64,000 nt of DNA from Melitaea cinxia (Eukaryota > Arthropoda > Insecta > Lepidoptera > Nymphalidae), in NCBI RefSeq assembly GCF_905220565.1, contig NC_059415.1, positions 1,594,001 through 1,658,000 on the forward strand, in the 5' to 3' direction. Positions 52,887-64,000 of this stretch are shown one piece after another. Each line of letters begins with the position of its first letter. Position 1 is the first letter of the stretch. The notes beneath the pieces were generated by a model. The model had not been told where the DNA came from, ran no database searches, and saw nothing but the letters and a program-made list of their open reading frames with translations. The position numbers and the translations under genes are program-made.

Positions 52887-53240
52887 GGCGCTTTTCACAA
52901 TTATTCCATTGTTTGCCACTCTATACTCATAGATTGATAGTACGTGTATTGTGCAAGCTATCTTCCATTGTAATTATTTGAGGTTTCTGAAGTCTGTATT
53001 TCAGAATATTGAATAACACAGTTTCTGCAACAGATGTCAGAATTCAGAGAAATAGTATCGAATACAATTTAATTAGTAAATCTGCTTCGTTGTTAAATTG
53101 AGATGAAATTTTAAACAGTTTTGATTGACACAATGAAATTGTATGTTGTAATTTAAAACTAAAAATAGTAATTTTTAACGGCTTGCAGTTTTCTAATTGC
53201 TGCTCGTGTATTAAATAATATATATTTTTTATACATTTAA

Positions 53241-53572
53241 TCTATAAAAATAAATAAATTTGGAGTGTCTGTTTGTAATATTAAAATAACTGCTTTTTAC
53301 TAAATACATATGAATACATATGAAGCACGGTACATATATATACCAAAATATCATTTTTTTACAATTTTTGCCTGTCTGTCTGTCTGTCTATTTGTTCCGG
53401 CTAATCTCTGAAATGGCTGGACCGATTTTGACTGGACTTTCACTGGCAGAGATAGCTGATGTAAGAAAGAGTAACGTAGACTACTTTTATTTTAAAAATT
53501 TATTTATTTTGTAACTCTGTAAATTGAGCAATTTTTTTAATTCCATGCAGACGAAGTCGCGGGCACAACTAG
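53241..53572 (+). mobile_element. Helitron, complete ends
   Basis: Flanked by A (53240) and T (53573), starts TC (53241), ends AGACGAAGTCGCGGGCACAA-CTAG (53569-53572): precise insertion between A and T as Helitrons do. Interior CTGGACCGATTTTGACTGGA and (CTGT)n match 40727 in reverse. No coding. Confidence 0.9.
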
Positions 53573-53634
53573 TAAGTAAGTAAATCACAATTGTATACAG
53601 CTATTTTTAATCTACAACTTTTCAATTCATTTTT

Positions 53635-53765
53635 CTTTCTGAACTTTACTAAGAAAGAAACTAACTTAACTAAACTTTTCAATTCATTATTCTCTTTTCA
53701 CCGATTCGGAATATAAATTTTGCTTATAATATTCAGTGAGAAACTCAACGCTAATCCTTTTAAAA
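53635..53765 (-). mobile_element. LINE-T remnant
   Basis: TCACCGATTCGGAATATAAA and TCAGTGAGAAACTC correspond in reverse to the CGGAGTTTCTC ... CGAACCGGT region of the 3070 copy. Confidence 0.55.
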
Positions 53766-53879
53766 ACCGTCAATAGACGTAAACCGTAAATCACTGTAAA
53801 CTACTCAATTATTATGAATCCAGTAATACATTATTCATAAAATCAATAACAAATATGTGCGAGACATTAAAAATACGCA

Positions 53880-54350
53880 TTTTGTTAAATCGTCAAAAAA
53901 AATCTGTTGTCCGAAAGCAGTGCATGTGAACACGGACTAGCCCAGCCCTTTCGTTGGCTTAATAAATTTATGAAATAATCCGGGACTCTTCCCGCTTTCC
54001 GGGACGCTGCAATTAAAACGGCACGACTTCGCTTTTGTTATTTTTGCATTTGACTTTGTGAATTTCCAGTTCTTTTTAATGAATAGACAAGTGTTTACGG
54101 TTTGACTTTTAGCTGCATATTTAAGTTAAATAAGGTAATTTTAAGGAGTTGGTTCTGAGTTTATATGTTATTTTATTAGGGGCCCGTTTCACCGGGTGTG
54201 GATTATTTGACTGATAATGGTAGCACATAGATAAAATTTTATGATGTATTTTTGCTTTTGCACCATTGTGTTCTAATGTATTTATGGGATATTTCTATTT
54301 TATCTTTTCTATAAAATTCTAATGTTACAATGTTAGTTACAATACTGTGT
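53880..54350. other. Unassigned; relatively GC-rich patch
   Basis: GGACTAGCCCAGCCCTTTCG, CCGCTTTCCGGGACGCTGCA at 53930-54040 is unique. GGGGCCCGTTTCACCGGGTG at about 54180 resembles a transposon terminus, but no partner was found. Confidence 0.3.
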
Positions 54351-54354
54351 ATTT

Positions 54355-54455
54355 GTGTCCATATCGGGTAGGTCTGAGAATCGGCCAACATCTATTTTTT
54401 ATACAGCTACGTTATAAGGAGGGGGGGGGGGGGTGAGGGGTTAATAATGTTATTA
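54355..54455 (+). mobile_element. Helitron internal fragment
   Basis: ATCGGGTAGGTCTGAGAATC, GGCCAACATCTATTTTTTAT and a 13 bp G run match the 9809 and 22207 type; both ends are missing. Confidence 0.75.
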
Positions 54456-54459
54456 TTAA

Positions 54460-54650
54460 TAATAATAATAATATTCTTTATTGCACGCCATTAAAAGATA
54501 CAAAAAAAGTAGTACAATTAGAGGAAGATGTATAAAGGCGGTCTTATAGCTAAAAGAGCGATTTCTTTCAGACAACCTTTGGGTATAGGACAGCGCATAG
54601 AAAAGCTGTTAGGAAGTGTACAAATAAATTTTATAGACATTAGAGTACAT
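54460..54650 (-). mobile_element. CR1-like LINE 3' end
   Basis: (ATA)n, TTCTTTATTGCACGCCATTA, GATGTATAAAGGCGGTCTTA and AAAGAGCGATTTCTTTCAGA; inserted into the Helitron fragment on its left. Confidence 0.85.
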
Positions 54651-54659
54651 CACAATAGA

Positions 54660-55960
54660 GTATAAAATTAATGATTATAATATTAATTAATGTCATTAAT
54701 TAATATTGCAAAACGAAGTGTGCAGAGAACCGGGCCCTAAGGCGCCTGCCTGCACATTGCCCAGTTGCTCGCCATTGTATTTAGACTTAAATATTTTGTT
54801 ATTTTCTTTAGTGTCAGCTTTGAATAGTGAATCTATGTGACAATAATGCTTTTAATTTTTGCGGAGTTTGTGACACCTTTTGTCTTTTGATTTAAAGCAA
54901 TTATATTAATTATTTTAACTTTAAGGCTTTTTGAAATAAAACAAGTTTATTTTCCATTACTTACATAGGACGTGATGTATTTTAAAATCGAATACAAAAC
55001 AAAAATAATCAGCTGTGACAATCCAGATTTGAAACTGCGACCATCTGGATTCAATTCATTATTCACATGTTCTATTAACTGGACAAGCTCTGCTCTGAGG
55101 TATATAAAATAAAATCAATAGATTGACTGTACCTACATGTTTATTTTCGAAGAAAACGAAAATAATAAAAGTAACATCATTAAAACTTTACCCCAAATTA
55201 TCTCTAATAATGGGTATCAGTTAACGTCAGAAATAATTTCATTTATAATATTATCGAAATATTTTTTAACTAAGAACGAATATTCCGAAAAATAATCGAC
55301 CTTATATCCGTGATCTCGATAATTATGTCAGATAAGAGTAATGGAACTTGTTCGAACAAGATTCACTCTACGCTACATTAAGCCGAAAATCAATTTGGAC
55401 CTGGCATATTGTCGAGAAGAGAACGGGTACTTATTAAAAAGGTTCTTAATTGACATTTACAGAGCTCAATTTTTTAATTTTTGCGTTAATTTTATTATCA
55501 CTGAATTTTTTTGTAAGGATGAAATCGCCATTTAAAGGGACATGTTCTGGTAAAATTGCTACGAATCTGTAAATATGATTTCGCCGAAGTGTACGTATAG
55601 TATGTAGGCGTATAACTTATGCACCAAACACCATATGAACCAAATTGAAGTTTTTTTTGTACGTGCGTTATAGTCAGATCATGATTTGTATTACAGAAAA
55701 CAGTATATATATTCACAAAAAAATTTGGCGCTACGAAGTTCCCTGGGTCTCACAAATAAGATTAAAATATTAAGTATTTCTAGTAACACTTTTCCTTGAA
55801 ATTAAAAATAATCCTTAAGCAAAAGCATATTTGAATCGTTATTTCAAAGCAAAGTAAATGTTCACTTTTTAGCAATAACGTAAGTATGCTATATTCTCTA
55901 TGTAATAGCTTTAATTTGATAAACAATAAAGCCTATTATTAGTATTATTTTTCGAATATT
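54660..55960. other. Unassigned AT-rich DNA
   Basis: Nothing recognised. Near 55705-55745 TTGGCGCTACGAAGTTCCCT may be a degraded Helitron 3' end. Confidence 0.4.
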
Positions 55961-55974
55961 GCATTAAAAAAAAA

Positions 55975-56323
55975 GGCCGCGTTGGCGCAACGGTGTAACC
56001 GTTGTGCCATGCCATGGATTGTACCTGTTGCGCTGGCGGTTGCGGGTTCGATCCCAACACACGACAAACATTTGTATTGGCCATACAGGTGTTTGCCGTG
56101 GTCTGGGTGTTTGTGCAGTCCTTGTGGGTCTCCCCACCGTGCCTCGGAGAGCATGTTAAGCCGTCGGTCCCGGTTGTTATCATGTACACCTGATAGCGCT
56201 CGTTACTCATAGTAGGGAATATATCCGCCAACAGCATTGGAGCAGCGTGGTGGATTAATCTCTGATTCTTTTCCTACATGGAGAAAGAGGCCTATGCCCA
56301 GTAGTGAGATATTACAGGCTGAA
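55975..56323 (+). repeat. SINE-1, complete with 12 bp TSD
   Basis: Head GGCCGCGTTGGCGCAACGGT (A-box region), then B box GGTTCGATCCC near 56046. It is followed by AAACATTTGTATTGGCCATA, CGTGCCTCGGAGAGCATGTT and TGATAGCGCTCGTTACTCAT. The 3' end is GAGGCCTATGCCCAGTAGTG..ACAGGCTGAA. GCATTAAAAAAA occurs at 56324-56335 and at 55961-55972 (with two extra A). The 349 bp copy serves as the reference for the family. Internal pol III promoter implied; mobilised in trans. Confidence 0.95.
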
Positions 56324-56334
56324 GCATTAAAAAA

Positions 56335-56655
56335 ACAATAACTAAAGACAGTCACAATAAATTATAAAACATACGACCAATATCTTGATCGCAGCTGTAA
56401 TTAAAGTATATTTCCATATAATTTAACTAAAATTCTATTTAAACGAATATTAAATACATAAAGGTCCTCATTATTAACGTTAATATTAAATATTCCACCC
56501 CGAACACCGCCGATTGTCCCTGCCAGCAAGAATTCACTTAATACTCTTTGGGTCTACAATTGAATATAATATTTGCCTCCCTTGTTAATAAGCTTGGGGT
56601 TGTACATGTTTTTAAGCTACATAATGCTATGAACAGTCAAATTACGGCTGGAACT
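56335..56655. other. Unassigned AT-rich DNA
   Basis: Nothing recognised. Confidence 0.4.
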
Positions 56656-56659
56656 ACTA

Positions 56660-56760
56660 CTACTACTTCGGCCTGTTGCAGTCCACTACTGGACATAGGC
56701 CCCAAGTTATAGCCAAACAGTTGGTTTTTGCGCAATCCTCAAAGAGTCTAATAATAATAA
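56660..56760 (-). mobile_element. RTE 3' end, short and decayed
   Basis: CTTCGGCCTGTTGCAGTCCA, CTGGACATAGGCCCCAAG and GCGCAATCCTCAAAGAG. Confidence 0.75.
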
Positions 56761-56984
56761 TAAAATGTTTATCATACACCTGAAAGGAAAACTGAAATTA
56801 AAAAAAAAAACAAGGGAAAGTAATAATAAATGAGTTAGGATAGTGATGGAGTTGGTGATTACTTAATATTTTAATCGATAAAAAGTTTATTACTAATTAA
56901 ATTTATTTAGAAACTAGATTGGTTTATGTTTTAATATCGTTTTTTATTAAACGATTAATAAATAAATAAACAAACGCTTCACAC

Positions 56985-57165
56985 TCAACGGCCCCCAGTA
57001 GGATTTTCTCCTGTGTCGGGGGTCCGGAAACACACAATACACAAGCACTAACGCTCAGATCACGACAAACATCTGTATGGCCAATACAAATGATTGTCAT
57101 GTGCGGGGATCGAGCCCGCAACCGCTAGCGCAACAACCAGCGATGTGACCGCTGCGGTAACGTAT
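56985..57165 (-). repeat. SINE-1c (alternative tail)
   Basis: Minus-strand head with B box GGGCTCGATCCCC, AATCATTTGTATTGGCCATA, then a tail unlike SINE-1: plus CACACTCAACGGCCCCCAGT, GATTTTCTCCTGTGTCGGGG and CCGGAAACACACAATACACA. A second, decayed copy lies at 62205-62350. Confidence 0.85.
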
Positions 57166-57169
57166 TGTT

Positions 57170-58250
57170 AAAGTGTTATTGTTTGTATAATTGTTTGTTT
57201 CCAGAAAAAAAGTATAATTAAATAATAAAATGATAGTATTTAACTGTTTACTGTAGGTTTAGCTAAATTGAGATAAAATAAACCTTAGTAATTTTTAAAT
57301 AATTCTCGTTGTATTTCCTTATTCAATTCAAGTATGTGTCGATTTTGAATCGATATCAGCATCGCAAAGCAAACTTACAACCACACCCGTCCTAACATTA
57401 GCATCCGCAATATTTATAGGAATAGTTCTACTTTAGTACGAAGGACTGTCGATCCCTATTCTGTAACGCTACGTAGGTTCAGTATTTGAAAACTAAAAGT
57501 ACATCCTATTTAGTAATCTCGCTTTGTTTCGCAGATATGACAGAAGCTTTTAGAGTTGTTTTTGTACCGTGATAGAATTGCTTTGCTAACACAGGTGTGT
57601 CCGATATATAAAACTACGGTCGCATATATGACTGAGTTGATTTCAAAAAATCTTATTGTTTAGATTGCAAAGAAGTGATCGGTTAAAACTCCAGTTCGCA
57701 AGAAAGTATGTTTAATTTAGATTCTTCTTAAATTATGAATTGTAAATGTGGAAATAAATAAAAAAAAATGCATTTTTTTCTTTTAAAAATCGATTCTTCA
57801 TTGATGATAATAATAGGTGTTAATAATATAAAAACTTTTTTTTATTAGATTCCATATTATTAATTAGTCATGTATTGATTTTCGTCAAGCTGATTATAGT
57901 TATGCTTAACGATTGAGAGTATTTAATGAAATATAGCGTATATTATTACTGTTATATTAATAATTAATATTCTTAATTAAATATTTGAATAGATCTTAAA
58001 AATCATTAGTGTATTGTGTTTTTTTGTCTACAAACAAAATCTGGGCTCGTAGTTGCCCATGCTTTTTTTCTAACATTTTATAGCTTATCTGCAAGCGGTT
58101 TTTATATATTAGCACTTAAGACCAGCAGTCCTCAAACTGTAGTGTAATGTATTGTTAGGAATTGCAAGCTTCGCACTTCATTTAATCCTACAGGATTACT
58201 TAAATAAACGCTTAACAATCGACTCCTACGCGTCGTCAAAATAGAAGTGG
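57170..58250. other. Unassigned AT-rich DNA
   Basis: Nothing recognised. Confidence 0.5.
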
Positions 58251-58289
58251 GTGATGAGGAGTAAGCGGGTAAGGTTTACTCCTCATCAC
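58251..58289. repeat. Perfect hairpin: 14 bp arms, 11 nt loop
   Basis: GTGATGAGGAGTAA (58251-58264) and TTACTCCTCATCAC (58276-58289). Unassigned; could be a Helitron-type terminal hairpin or a short stem in a transcript. Confidence 0.9.
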
Positions 58290-58498
58290 ATAATCGTTCA
58301 AGTTCAACATGATTTAAATAGTTCTACCACAATATTCTTACTATTTACGCCTCCAAAACTTGTTATATTGTATTTAAAACTAAAAATAATTTAATTGCAC
58401 CCCATTATCCACTAACTATTGATAACTGTCCAATTGAGCAGAAAATCTGAGAAAAATACTTAAGTTTGCGAGTAGACAATTATTTAAATATAAATAAA

Positions 58499-58680
58499 CT
58501 AGTTAACCCCCCAACTTCGTCCGCGTGGAATTTAACAAAATAGTTGATTTTCAGTTCGCAGAGTTATAAAATAAATAAATTTTTAAAATAAAAGTAGCTT
58601 AAGTTACTCATCAAAACAGCTAACTGCCAGTGAAACTCCCGTCAAAATCAGTCCAGCCGCTTTAGAGATTAGTAGACACC
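58499..58680 (-). mobile_element. Helitron, 40727-type, 5'-truncated
   Basis: CTAGTTAACCCCCCAACTTC, GTCCGCGTGGAATTTAACAA and CCGTCAAAATCAGTCCAGCC. The TC end is lost after TTTAGAGATTAGTAG. Confidence 0.8.
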
Positions 58681-59050
58681 CAGATGCAGTGTGTATTATA
58701 AGTAAAAATAATTTGATCTACTTATTTAAACATTGTTGCCGAAATATTTTTTATTAATATAATTTAATGTGTATTACTCGTGCTCTGTCAAGCTATATAT
58801 CAAGTGAACGGTAAACCTAATAAGGGATGACTGGAGGATTACCCTCGTACTATAAAAGGGTAGATATTTTTGGGAAGACGGTTTAATTCTATTTTATGGC
58901 GTATAATATTTTATTGATACCGTCACAGAATTGTATTTGTCACATTATGTTATTAGTGTGGATTTTGGGAATTATAAAAATAATTATTATATAACGAAAG
59001 ACTTCTCTACTGTTTTCTACTTACTTAATTTATTCTTTTATATAAAAGAA

Positions 59051-59249
59051 CTAGCTGGCCTGGCGAACTTCGTATCACCTTATTTTTTTCTGAAATATAA
59101 TAATAACATAATATATCAAAATAAAATATAGCCTATCTTTTAAGTTGGATCAAACTGCACACTGTGTGCAAATTTGACTAAAATCGGTTAAGTAGTTTAG
59201 GAGTCCATTGAGGACAAACATTGTGACACGAGATTTATATATATTAAGA
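59051..59249 (-). mobile_element. Helitron, fourth subfamily
   Basis: CTAGCTGGCCTGGCGAACTTCG, AAAATCGGTTAAGTAGTTTA and TTGTGACACGAGATTTATAT..AAGA give both ends. Confidence 0.85.
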
Positions 59250-59466
59250 TAATAATGTGTATTAAAGTGGTTGCAAAACAAAAAAAAAAAACGATAAAAA
59301 ACCTCCTGGAAACACACAGAATTATTTTTGATTACATACTCAAATATTGTAATCTATCGTACATTTTTTATTTTTAAGATATTATGATTTGTAATTAATT
59401 TTAATATTTATTAATAGAATAGGGAATTACGTTATTACATGAGATATCATATGTATATGTGATACT

Positions 59467-59603
59467 TAGCTGCACCCTGCGCGCGTTGCTACGCATTTTT
59501 TTGGTCGTACCAACTTAGAAACCTTTGGGGATCATGCACAACACCTTGCTGAAGGTCATGATACAGACAGACATACAGACAAACATTCATTTTATACATA
59601 TAG
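59467..59603 (-). mobile_element. Helitron-like copy, related to 7961
   Basis: TTAGCTGCACCCTGCGCGCG, TTTTGGTCGTACCAACTTAG, ACACCTTGCTGAAGGTCATG and a CATTCATTTTATACATATAG edge. Confidence 0.7.
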
Positions 59604-59604
59604 T

Positions 59605-61865
59605 TATAATATTTACACAAAGACATACTTTAAAATATTTGGACATATAATGTATATGAAATATTTAAAAATATTTGAATTAAGAAACTTCTCCTGTTAG
59701 AAGTAAGCTAAAAACTAACCGACTTTATTAAATATTAATTTAGTATACAAATTTTAACTTATAAATAGAATTCAATTTTCTACAAGAATTTTATTATTAT
59801 CGTAGAACAACTGCTATGTTATCGCGTGGAAAGCTCACAGCTATTTTTGTACAAGCATGCTAAGTACAAAATTTTCATTATACAATATCACGTAAGAAAT
59901 ACATTTATTTTATCGCAATATCAATTAGAACTATTGAACCTTTGACTAGTTTTGATGACATTACGTCAAAGTTATTTGAAGGTTTTACCGTTTGTTCTCG
60001 ACAAGAACTCGAAATACACTTTAAAACAAAATGATTTTACGAATGTTTGCAAAAATAGTTGTTTTCGGTGGTTAAGATTAGAAATGGATACGGTTAAAGG
60101 GAGGATCTTTGTATACTAGATTCTATCTAGACCGTATAACGTCATTGATTGTGACACGCATTCCACAAAACTATAGGACAAAGACTTATTTACTGGGCAT
60201 ACTAGGCGAGTCTCTTAATATTTAGTGTGTATAATAATAATACGAAAACCATTGTCCGTAAGTGCATAGGGTTCGCATTATTTTAAAGTATCCTCTGGTA
60301 AGTTATAGGTGACTCTGATAACGTGTAGGAGCAAGGTATACTTGTATGGAGTTGGTATTCTGATCCCGTTCACTTACTTACCTTTTTTATCCTATTTGAG
60401 CGAAATGTGGCTTAGCTGTAGATCAAACTTTTGTCTATAAATAATTATAACAATATGTAACTTAATAAGACATATACAGAATGTGAAACAGTTATAATGT
60501 CGAAGATTTTATGGTCTACAGTAATGGCTATTTCATGTCACCACAAACAAAAGTTTCAACATCCATTCCGGTTAATCTACCAGATAATAACCAAATAAAA
60601 GGAGACTTATTTAAACCATACCACTATACAAATTAGGTAAATAACCACGACGCAAAACATGTCAATTTATAATATATAGAGATATAATATAGTAGTGATA
60701 TTCAAATTTAAGAACAATAATACAATAAAAACATTCATTCGACTATCAAAATAGCAATTTAACTGTAATGTAAAAGAAACTCAGACCTCAAAGTATCTCA
60801 ATTTACCCTCAAAAGACAAAACTCAAACGCGTATTATTAAACTTTACACAACCTTCATTTCACCTTCAACTTATATTTAGGTCGGAATAAATGTTCGTTG
60901 AAAAAAAAAAATGAAACGATATTCTTAACGAAAAATAAAATAGGTATTCCTTCGTGAAAATATTGTTATTTATTTTTTCAAACAAGCAAGTGATTTTTAT
61001 TGAATCTAAATTCATATTTCCGTCGAACAGTATTTGAAGTTTATGAATTTTGAATTTACCTTTAGTTTTGTAACGTGGAAAATATCTTAGCTTTAGCTTT
61101 TCGTCTTTTAAATATTTGATATTTCTTTTACAATATTATCTGTCTCTTGATTTTATTTATTCTAGTCAAATAATACGCATTATTGGAATTTTTGTATTAT
61201 TATCTTTATGAAGTGTCTTTTGATATTTTATAAACAATGTATAAAGCTATTTAAGTTTCATATGAATTAATTTTATCAATAGTTTAATAAAAATTAGAGA
61301 CGTTGGCGAAACAATATAAAGTTTAACTTTTTGAAGTCAGAATCAGTGAGTGGTAGTTTAGGTCGGGAATCAAAATGATATTTAGTCATTTCTTTAAAGA
61401 CAAGACAAAGCATATGAAATGGTGTAAGAGCTTTACGTATATATGTTTTGACGAATACATATGTTAAAAATCAACAATTTGTTTTATTATTTTTTGCTTC
61501 TACGGACTTCATTTCGATATTATTTGTCCTGTTATGATAATAATTTTGTTTTTGAGCGACGTTTTTAGGGCTAAGATAAATAGTATTGTCGAACACCTGT
61601 ATACGTTTCTAAGATTCAACCAAGACTCGTAAGCGACTTTAGTGAATAATGAACAAATGGTATAGAACGTTCCCAAGGGCCGTGATTACAGGACAAATTA
61701 CGAGTTAGTCACAAGTTTAATTTGACACGAGTACTTATTGACCGCAGCGTTGATTTTATAGTGCGGGAACTCTGAACTTGTATCCTTAGAGGATTTCGTC
61801 TCATCGATTAGTATAGATGTTTGTATGAGTTTGTGTGAATTTATTCGACTAAGTATTATAATTGA
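59605..61865. other. Unassigned AT-rich DNA
   Basis: A HINE-D end sliver is visible at about 59686-59715 (AAACTTCTCCTGTTAGAAGT). No exon or other repeat recognised; the least repeat-dense part of the window. Confidence 0.5.
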
Positions 61866-61867
61866 GG

Positions 61868-62108
61868 CATAGCTGGAAATATCTTCTTCAAAATCTGGAG
61901 TAGCTTGAATAGGGAAGTGCGTTAACCTTACAGAAGAGCACAGCTAAATATTACTGCTTAGTTAGTGTTGTGATTGTGTTTCTGTGGTGATTAAGGTGGC
62001 CTGAGCTCCTGGGCAGGTTCGGGAATACAGTCGGCGAACGGGCTTGTAATACATCGGTGTACTCGCTTACCTTCAGGCGGACGGAAAGCTAGTTTGCTAC
62101 TCCAGTAA
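61868..62108 (+). repeat. RetC copy, diverged
   Basis: AAAATCTGGAGTAGCTTGAA, TTACAGAAGAGCACAGCTAA, GGCCTGAGCTCCTGGGCAGG and CTCGCTTACCTTCAGGCGGA. Confidence 0.8.
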
Positions 62109-62204
62109 TATGTAAAAAAGTACTTTAATATTACACTAAAAGTATCACATCTGTTAAGTTTGGGAATATTTCAGCCAGCTTTAAAATCAATATTATTCTG
62201 ATGG

Positions 62205-62350
62205 CATGTTGGTGCAGTAATCATAGAAAGTGGTTGTCATAGGTTTAGCATTACAAACGTTTATATAATCTGAGTATTTGTGCTTGTGTCGTGCGAGTAT
62301 TCCGGAGATCCGATACAGGATTCTAAATCTAATAAGAGCTATTGAGTTTC
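62205..62350 (+). repeat. SINE-1c remnant
   Basis: GGCATGTTGGTGCAGTAATC, TCTGAGTATTTGTGCTTGTG and TTCCGGAGATCCGATACAGG follow the order of 57165 to 56990 in reverse complement. Confidence 0.5.
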
Positions 62351-62354
62351 AAGC

Positions 62355-63635
62355 GTGTTTGTAATAGTGCTCTGGTCGACGTTTAAATCAATCTTAATGT
62401 TTGTAACAGACTAAATCTACAAAATCGATACAACAGCAGGACCAAACATAGCAGCTAACATATGTGGCGTAAAATATATAATAATTTAAGTAAATAGTTT
62501 TGACATGCCTGTGAGAGATAAGATGATTCAGTACTCGTAAATAGGTCATAATTTTAAACGAAATAAAGCGGAATCAAATACCGAGCCGTATCTAAAACTT
62601 TTTTTGTACTGAATTCGTTTATTAAATAAAACGCAAAAAAAAACTGTGTGCTAAGAAAGAATTTCTAAGATATGTGAATCAGAGATAATAATAAAAAAGA
62701 TATTTATGAACTGTTTTTGCATATCTTCTATGATTTGTTTTAATTTGCTAAATTGTGTGAGAGAAGTCTAATATGTTGATAGGTCAAGACGTATATTACC
62801 TCATTTTAAAGGTGTTTCAATTCCCGAAGTATCCACTAGATTAGAACATACGCTAGTAAAAGTGCGCTAGCAGAGTTAGTAATATACATATGTATGTCGA
62901 AGACACCGTTATTCTAACTATTGTCACACATCATGTGGGTGAATATTTGGATAATCAAGTAATGAAACTAAATCGGCAATGCCATTATCTTCTTTTTAAT
63001 GATTTCCGAAATTTCTTTTTAAACGTGTAACGCGTCGACGTCTTGTTATTCTGACCTTCCTTTTGAATTCCGCGATAGTGCTGCCAATCTCTGGACGCCG
63101 CGCCAAACTTCCTTATTCGTTCCTTATTTATGACTGTCACCGGCATATAAATTATAAAAAAATAACTATATGCAATTAAGCTTATTATTTTAATAGTTAA
63201 ACATAACTATTTACACAATACAAAGACTATTTCATCTTGAAATATCAACCAGACCAGGATTAACGCAAATAGAACTGGTCTTACGACTAGTATTGAAGTA
63301 AATGATCACAAACGCTACAATGAACCGTGTTTCTAGCGTCTGAACGCAGGATAAAGCCGTGATGTCTCTCGCTAAATAGATGGATTATAGTTGTTTTAAA
63401 CTTTAGAAGTCAACGTTTTAGCAAACTCCTAGGTCAACTTGTTAGTGAAAATTTGTTAGTTAACAATGTATATATCCTTCTTAATCTTGACAGATTAAAA
63501 TGACTAATTAAAATTTGTATAGTTAATAAAAAAAAAAAATGAATGAACACGGAATAATAAAATCAAAATATAGATTAAGCACCGAACCGTCTTCTACTTA
63601 TATTATGTTCTTAGTTATAGAATACTTATATGTAT
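62355..63635. other. Unassigned DNA
   Basis: A unique patch at 63020-63150 (TAACGCGTCGACGTCTTGTT, CTCTGGACGCCGCGCCAAAC) is richer in GC and repeat-free; function unknown. Confidence 0.4.
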
Positions 63636-63639
63636 GTCC

Positions 63640-64000
63640 GCGTATAATTTCGCCGTTTATGAACCGATTTTGATAAATATTAAAACATAATATGAAAAAC
63701 AAAACTAAACAACTAAAATAAGAAAAATATTTTTAAACAATATTTACAAAACTAATTTTATTTTTAACTGACTTCAAAAAAGGATGAGGTTCTCAATGCG
63801 ACTGTATTTTTTAGCCGACGTCAAAAAAGGAGGAGGTTACTCAATTCGACTCGGATAACTTCGTCGTTTATGAACCGATTTTGATAGTTCTTTTTTGTTG
63901 TAAAGGAAATATCCCAAGGGTAGTACCATGATAAGGAACCTAAGATCTGATGTTGGCATCCTAGAGAAATTGAGGGGAACCTTCAAAAATCGTAGTGACG
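63640..64000 (+). mobile_element. HINE-D copies at right edge, one inside another's end
   Basis: A fragment at 63640-63685 (TTTATGAACCGATTTTGATA) precedes a copy that starts TTTTTAACTGACTTCAAAAA at 63763. A second start, AGCCGACGTCAAAAAAGGAG, follows 50 bases later (63813). The sequence then continues into the TATGAACCGATTTTGATAGT second block, running off the window. Confidence 0.8.

Noticed and set aside
54181..54240. Terminus of another DNA transposon (GGGGCCCGTTTCACCGGG)
   Set aside because: Looks like a known type of transposon end, but no opposite end or TSD could be found, so it is not listed as an element.
55975..56060. Genuine tRNA gene
   Set aside because: A- and B-box words are present, but the sequence does not fold as a standard cloverleaf by eye and continues into the SINE body with a TSD; it is a SINE head. 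The same holds for 16348, 23196 and 44778.
55911..56237. Several 60-108 codon frames around 56 kb
   Set aside because: All lie within or antisense to the complete SINE-1.

Overview
This window is strongly AT-rich insect DNA, and its repeat content points to a moth or butterfly (Lepidoptera). The signs are tRNA-headed SINEs resembling the butterfly 'Metulj' type, CTAG-ended Helitrons, a short mobile family with subterminal repeats built on ACCGACTTC / GAAGTCGGT, and RTE, CR1/Jockey-like and other non-LTR fragments. The order-level call is firm. A nymphalid-like butterfly is only an impression. No intact host protein-coding exon was recognised. The window reads as a long intron or intergenic stretch in which mobile-element debris of many ages lies between unassigned AT-rich sequence.

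Family names used here are local labels. SINE-1: tRNA-like head, 3' end GCCCAGCAGTGGGATATTAC..GGCTGAA; SINE-1b has a different tRNA head and SINE-1c a different tail. SINE-2: a second tRNA-headed SINE. RetC: retroposon-like repeat whose sense 3' end is CATCAGGTGAGCCGTACGC..GTTTGCCG followed by A-rich sequence. HINE-D: Helitron/Helentron-like non-autonomous family with subterminal inverted repeats and a 3' GTTTGC-nn-GCAAAC stem-loop; its sense strand is taken to end in that stem-loop. Hel: Helitrons with 5' TC and 3' hairpin + CTAG. RTE: C-terminal RT ORF ends. RTEn: a ~350 bp non-autonomous element sharing the RTE 3' end and (TGA)n tail. CR1-like: 3' UTR with an (ATT)n tail. LINE-T: 3' UTR ending in TTTGAATAAA-like sequence and (TTTGA)n.

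Layout. 1-10 kb: scattered SINE-1, RetC, RTE, Hel and HINE-D copies, a 34 bp perfect palindrome and an RTE insertion with an 11 bp target-site duplication (TSD). 10-19 kb: dense HINE-D and SINE-1b copies plus a second RTE-type ORF end. 19-20 kb: a relatively GC-rich unique block ending in a good splice donor, a candidate 5' UTR exon. 20-32 kb: RetC copies, one interrupted by a CR1-like insertion, Helitrons including a 63 bp miniature, and the C-terminal end of another LINE. 33.6 kb: a candidate TATA + TCAGT initiator promoter. 36-38 kb: a decayed CR1/Jockey-like ORF. 38-49 kb: RTEn copies, a nested poly-A insertion in RetC, SINE-1 copies and an 18 bp tandem repeat. 50.4-51.3 kb: an unusual GC-rich element with a perfect 29 bp-arm hairpin and a 72 bp tandem array, the most novel-looking object here. 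51.7-59.6 kb: RTEn, Helitrons, and a complete SINE-1 with a 12 bp TSD. 59.6-64 kb: mostly unique AT-rich DNA, with HINE-D at the right edge.

The elements interact mainly as parasites. SINE-1 and RTEn share a 3' terminal block with RTE, so RTE reverse transcriptase is the probable driver of both. Several young insertions sit inside older repeats. I found no convincing new multi-gene system.
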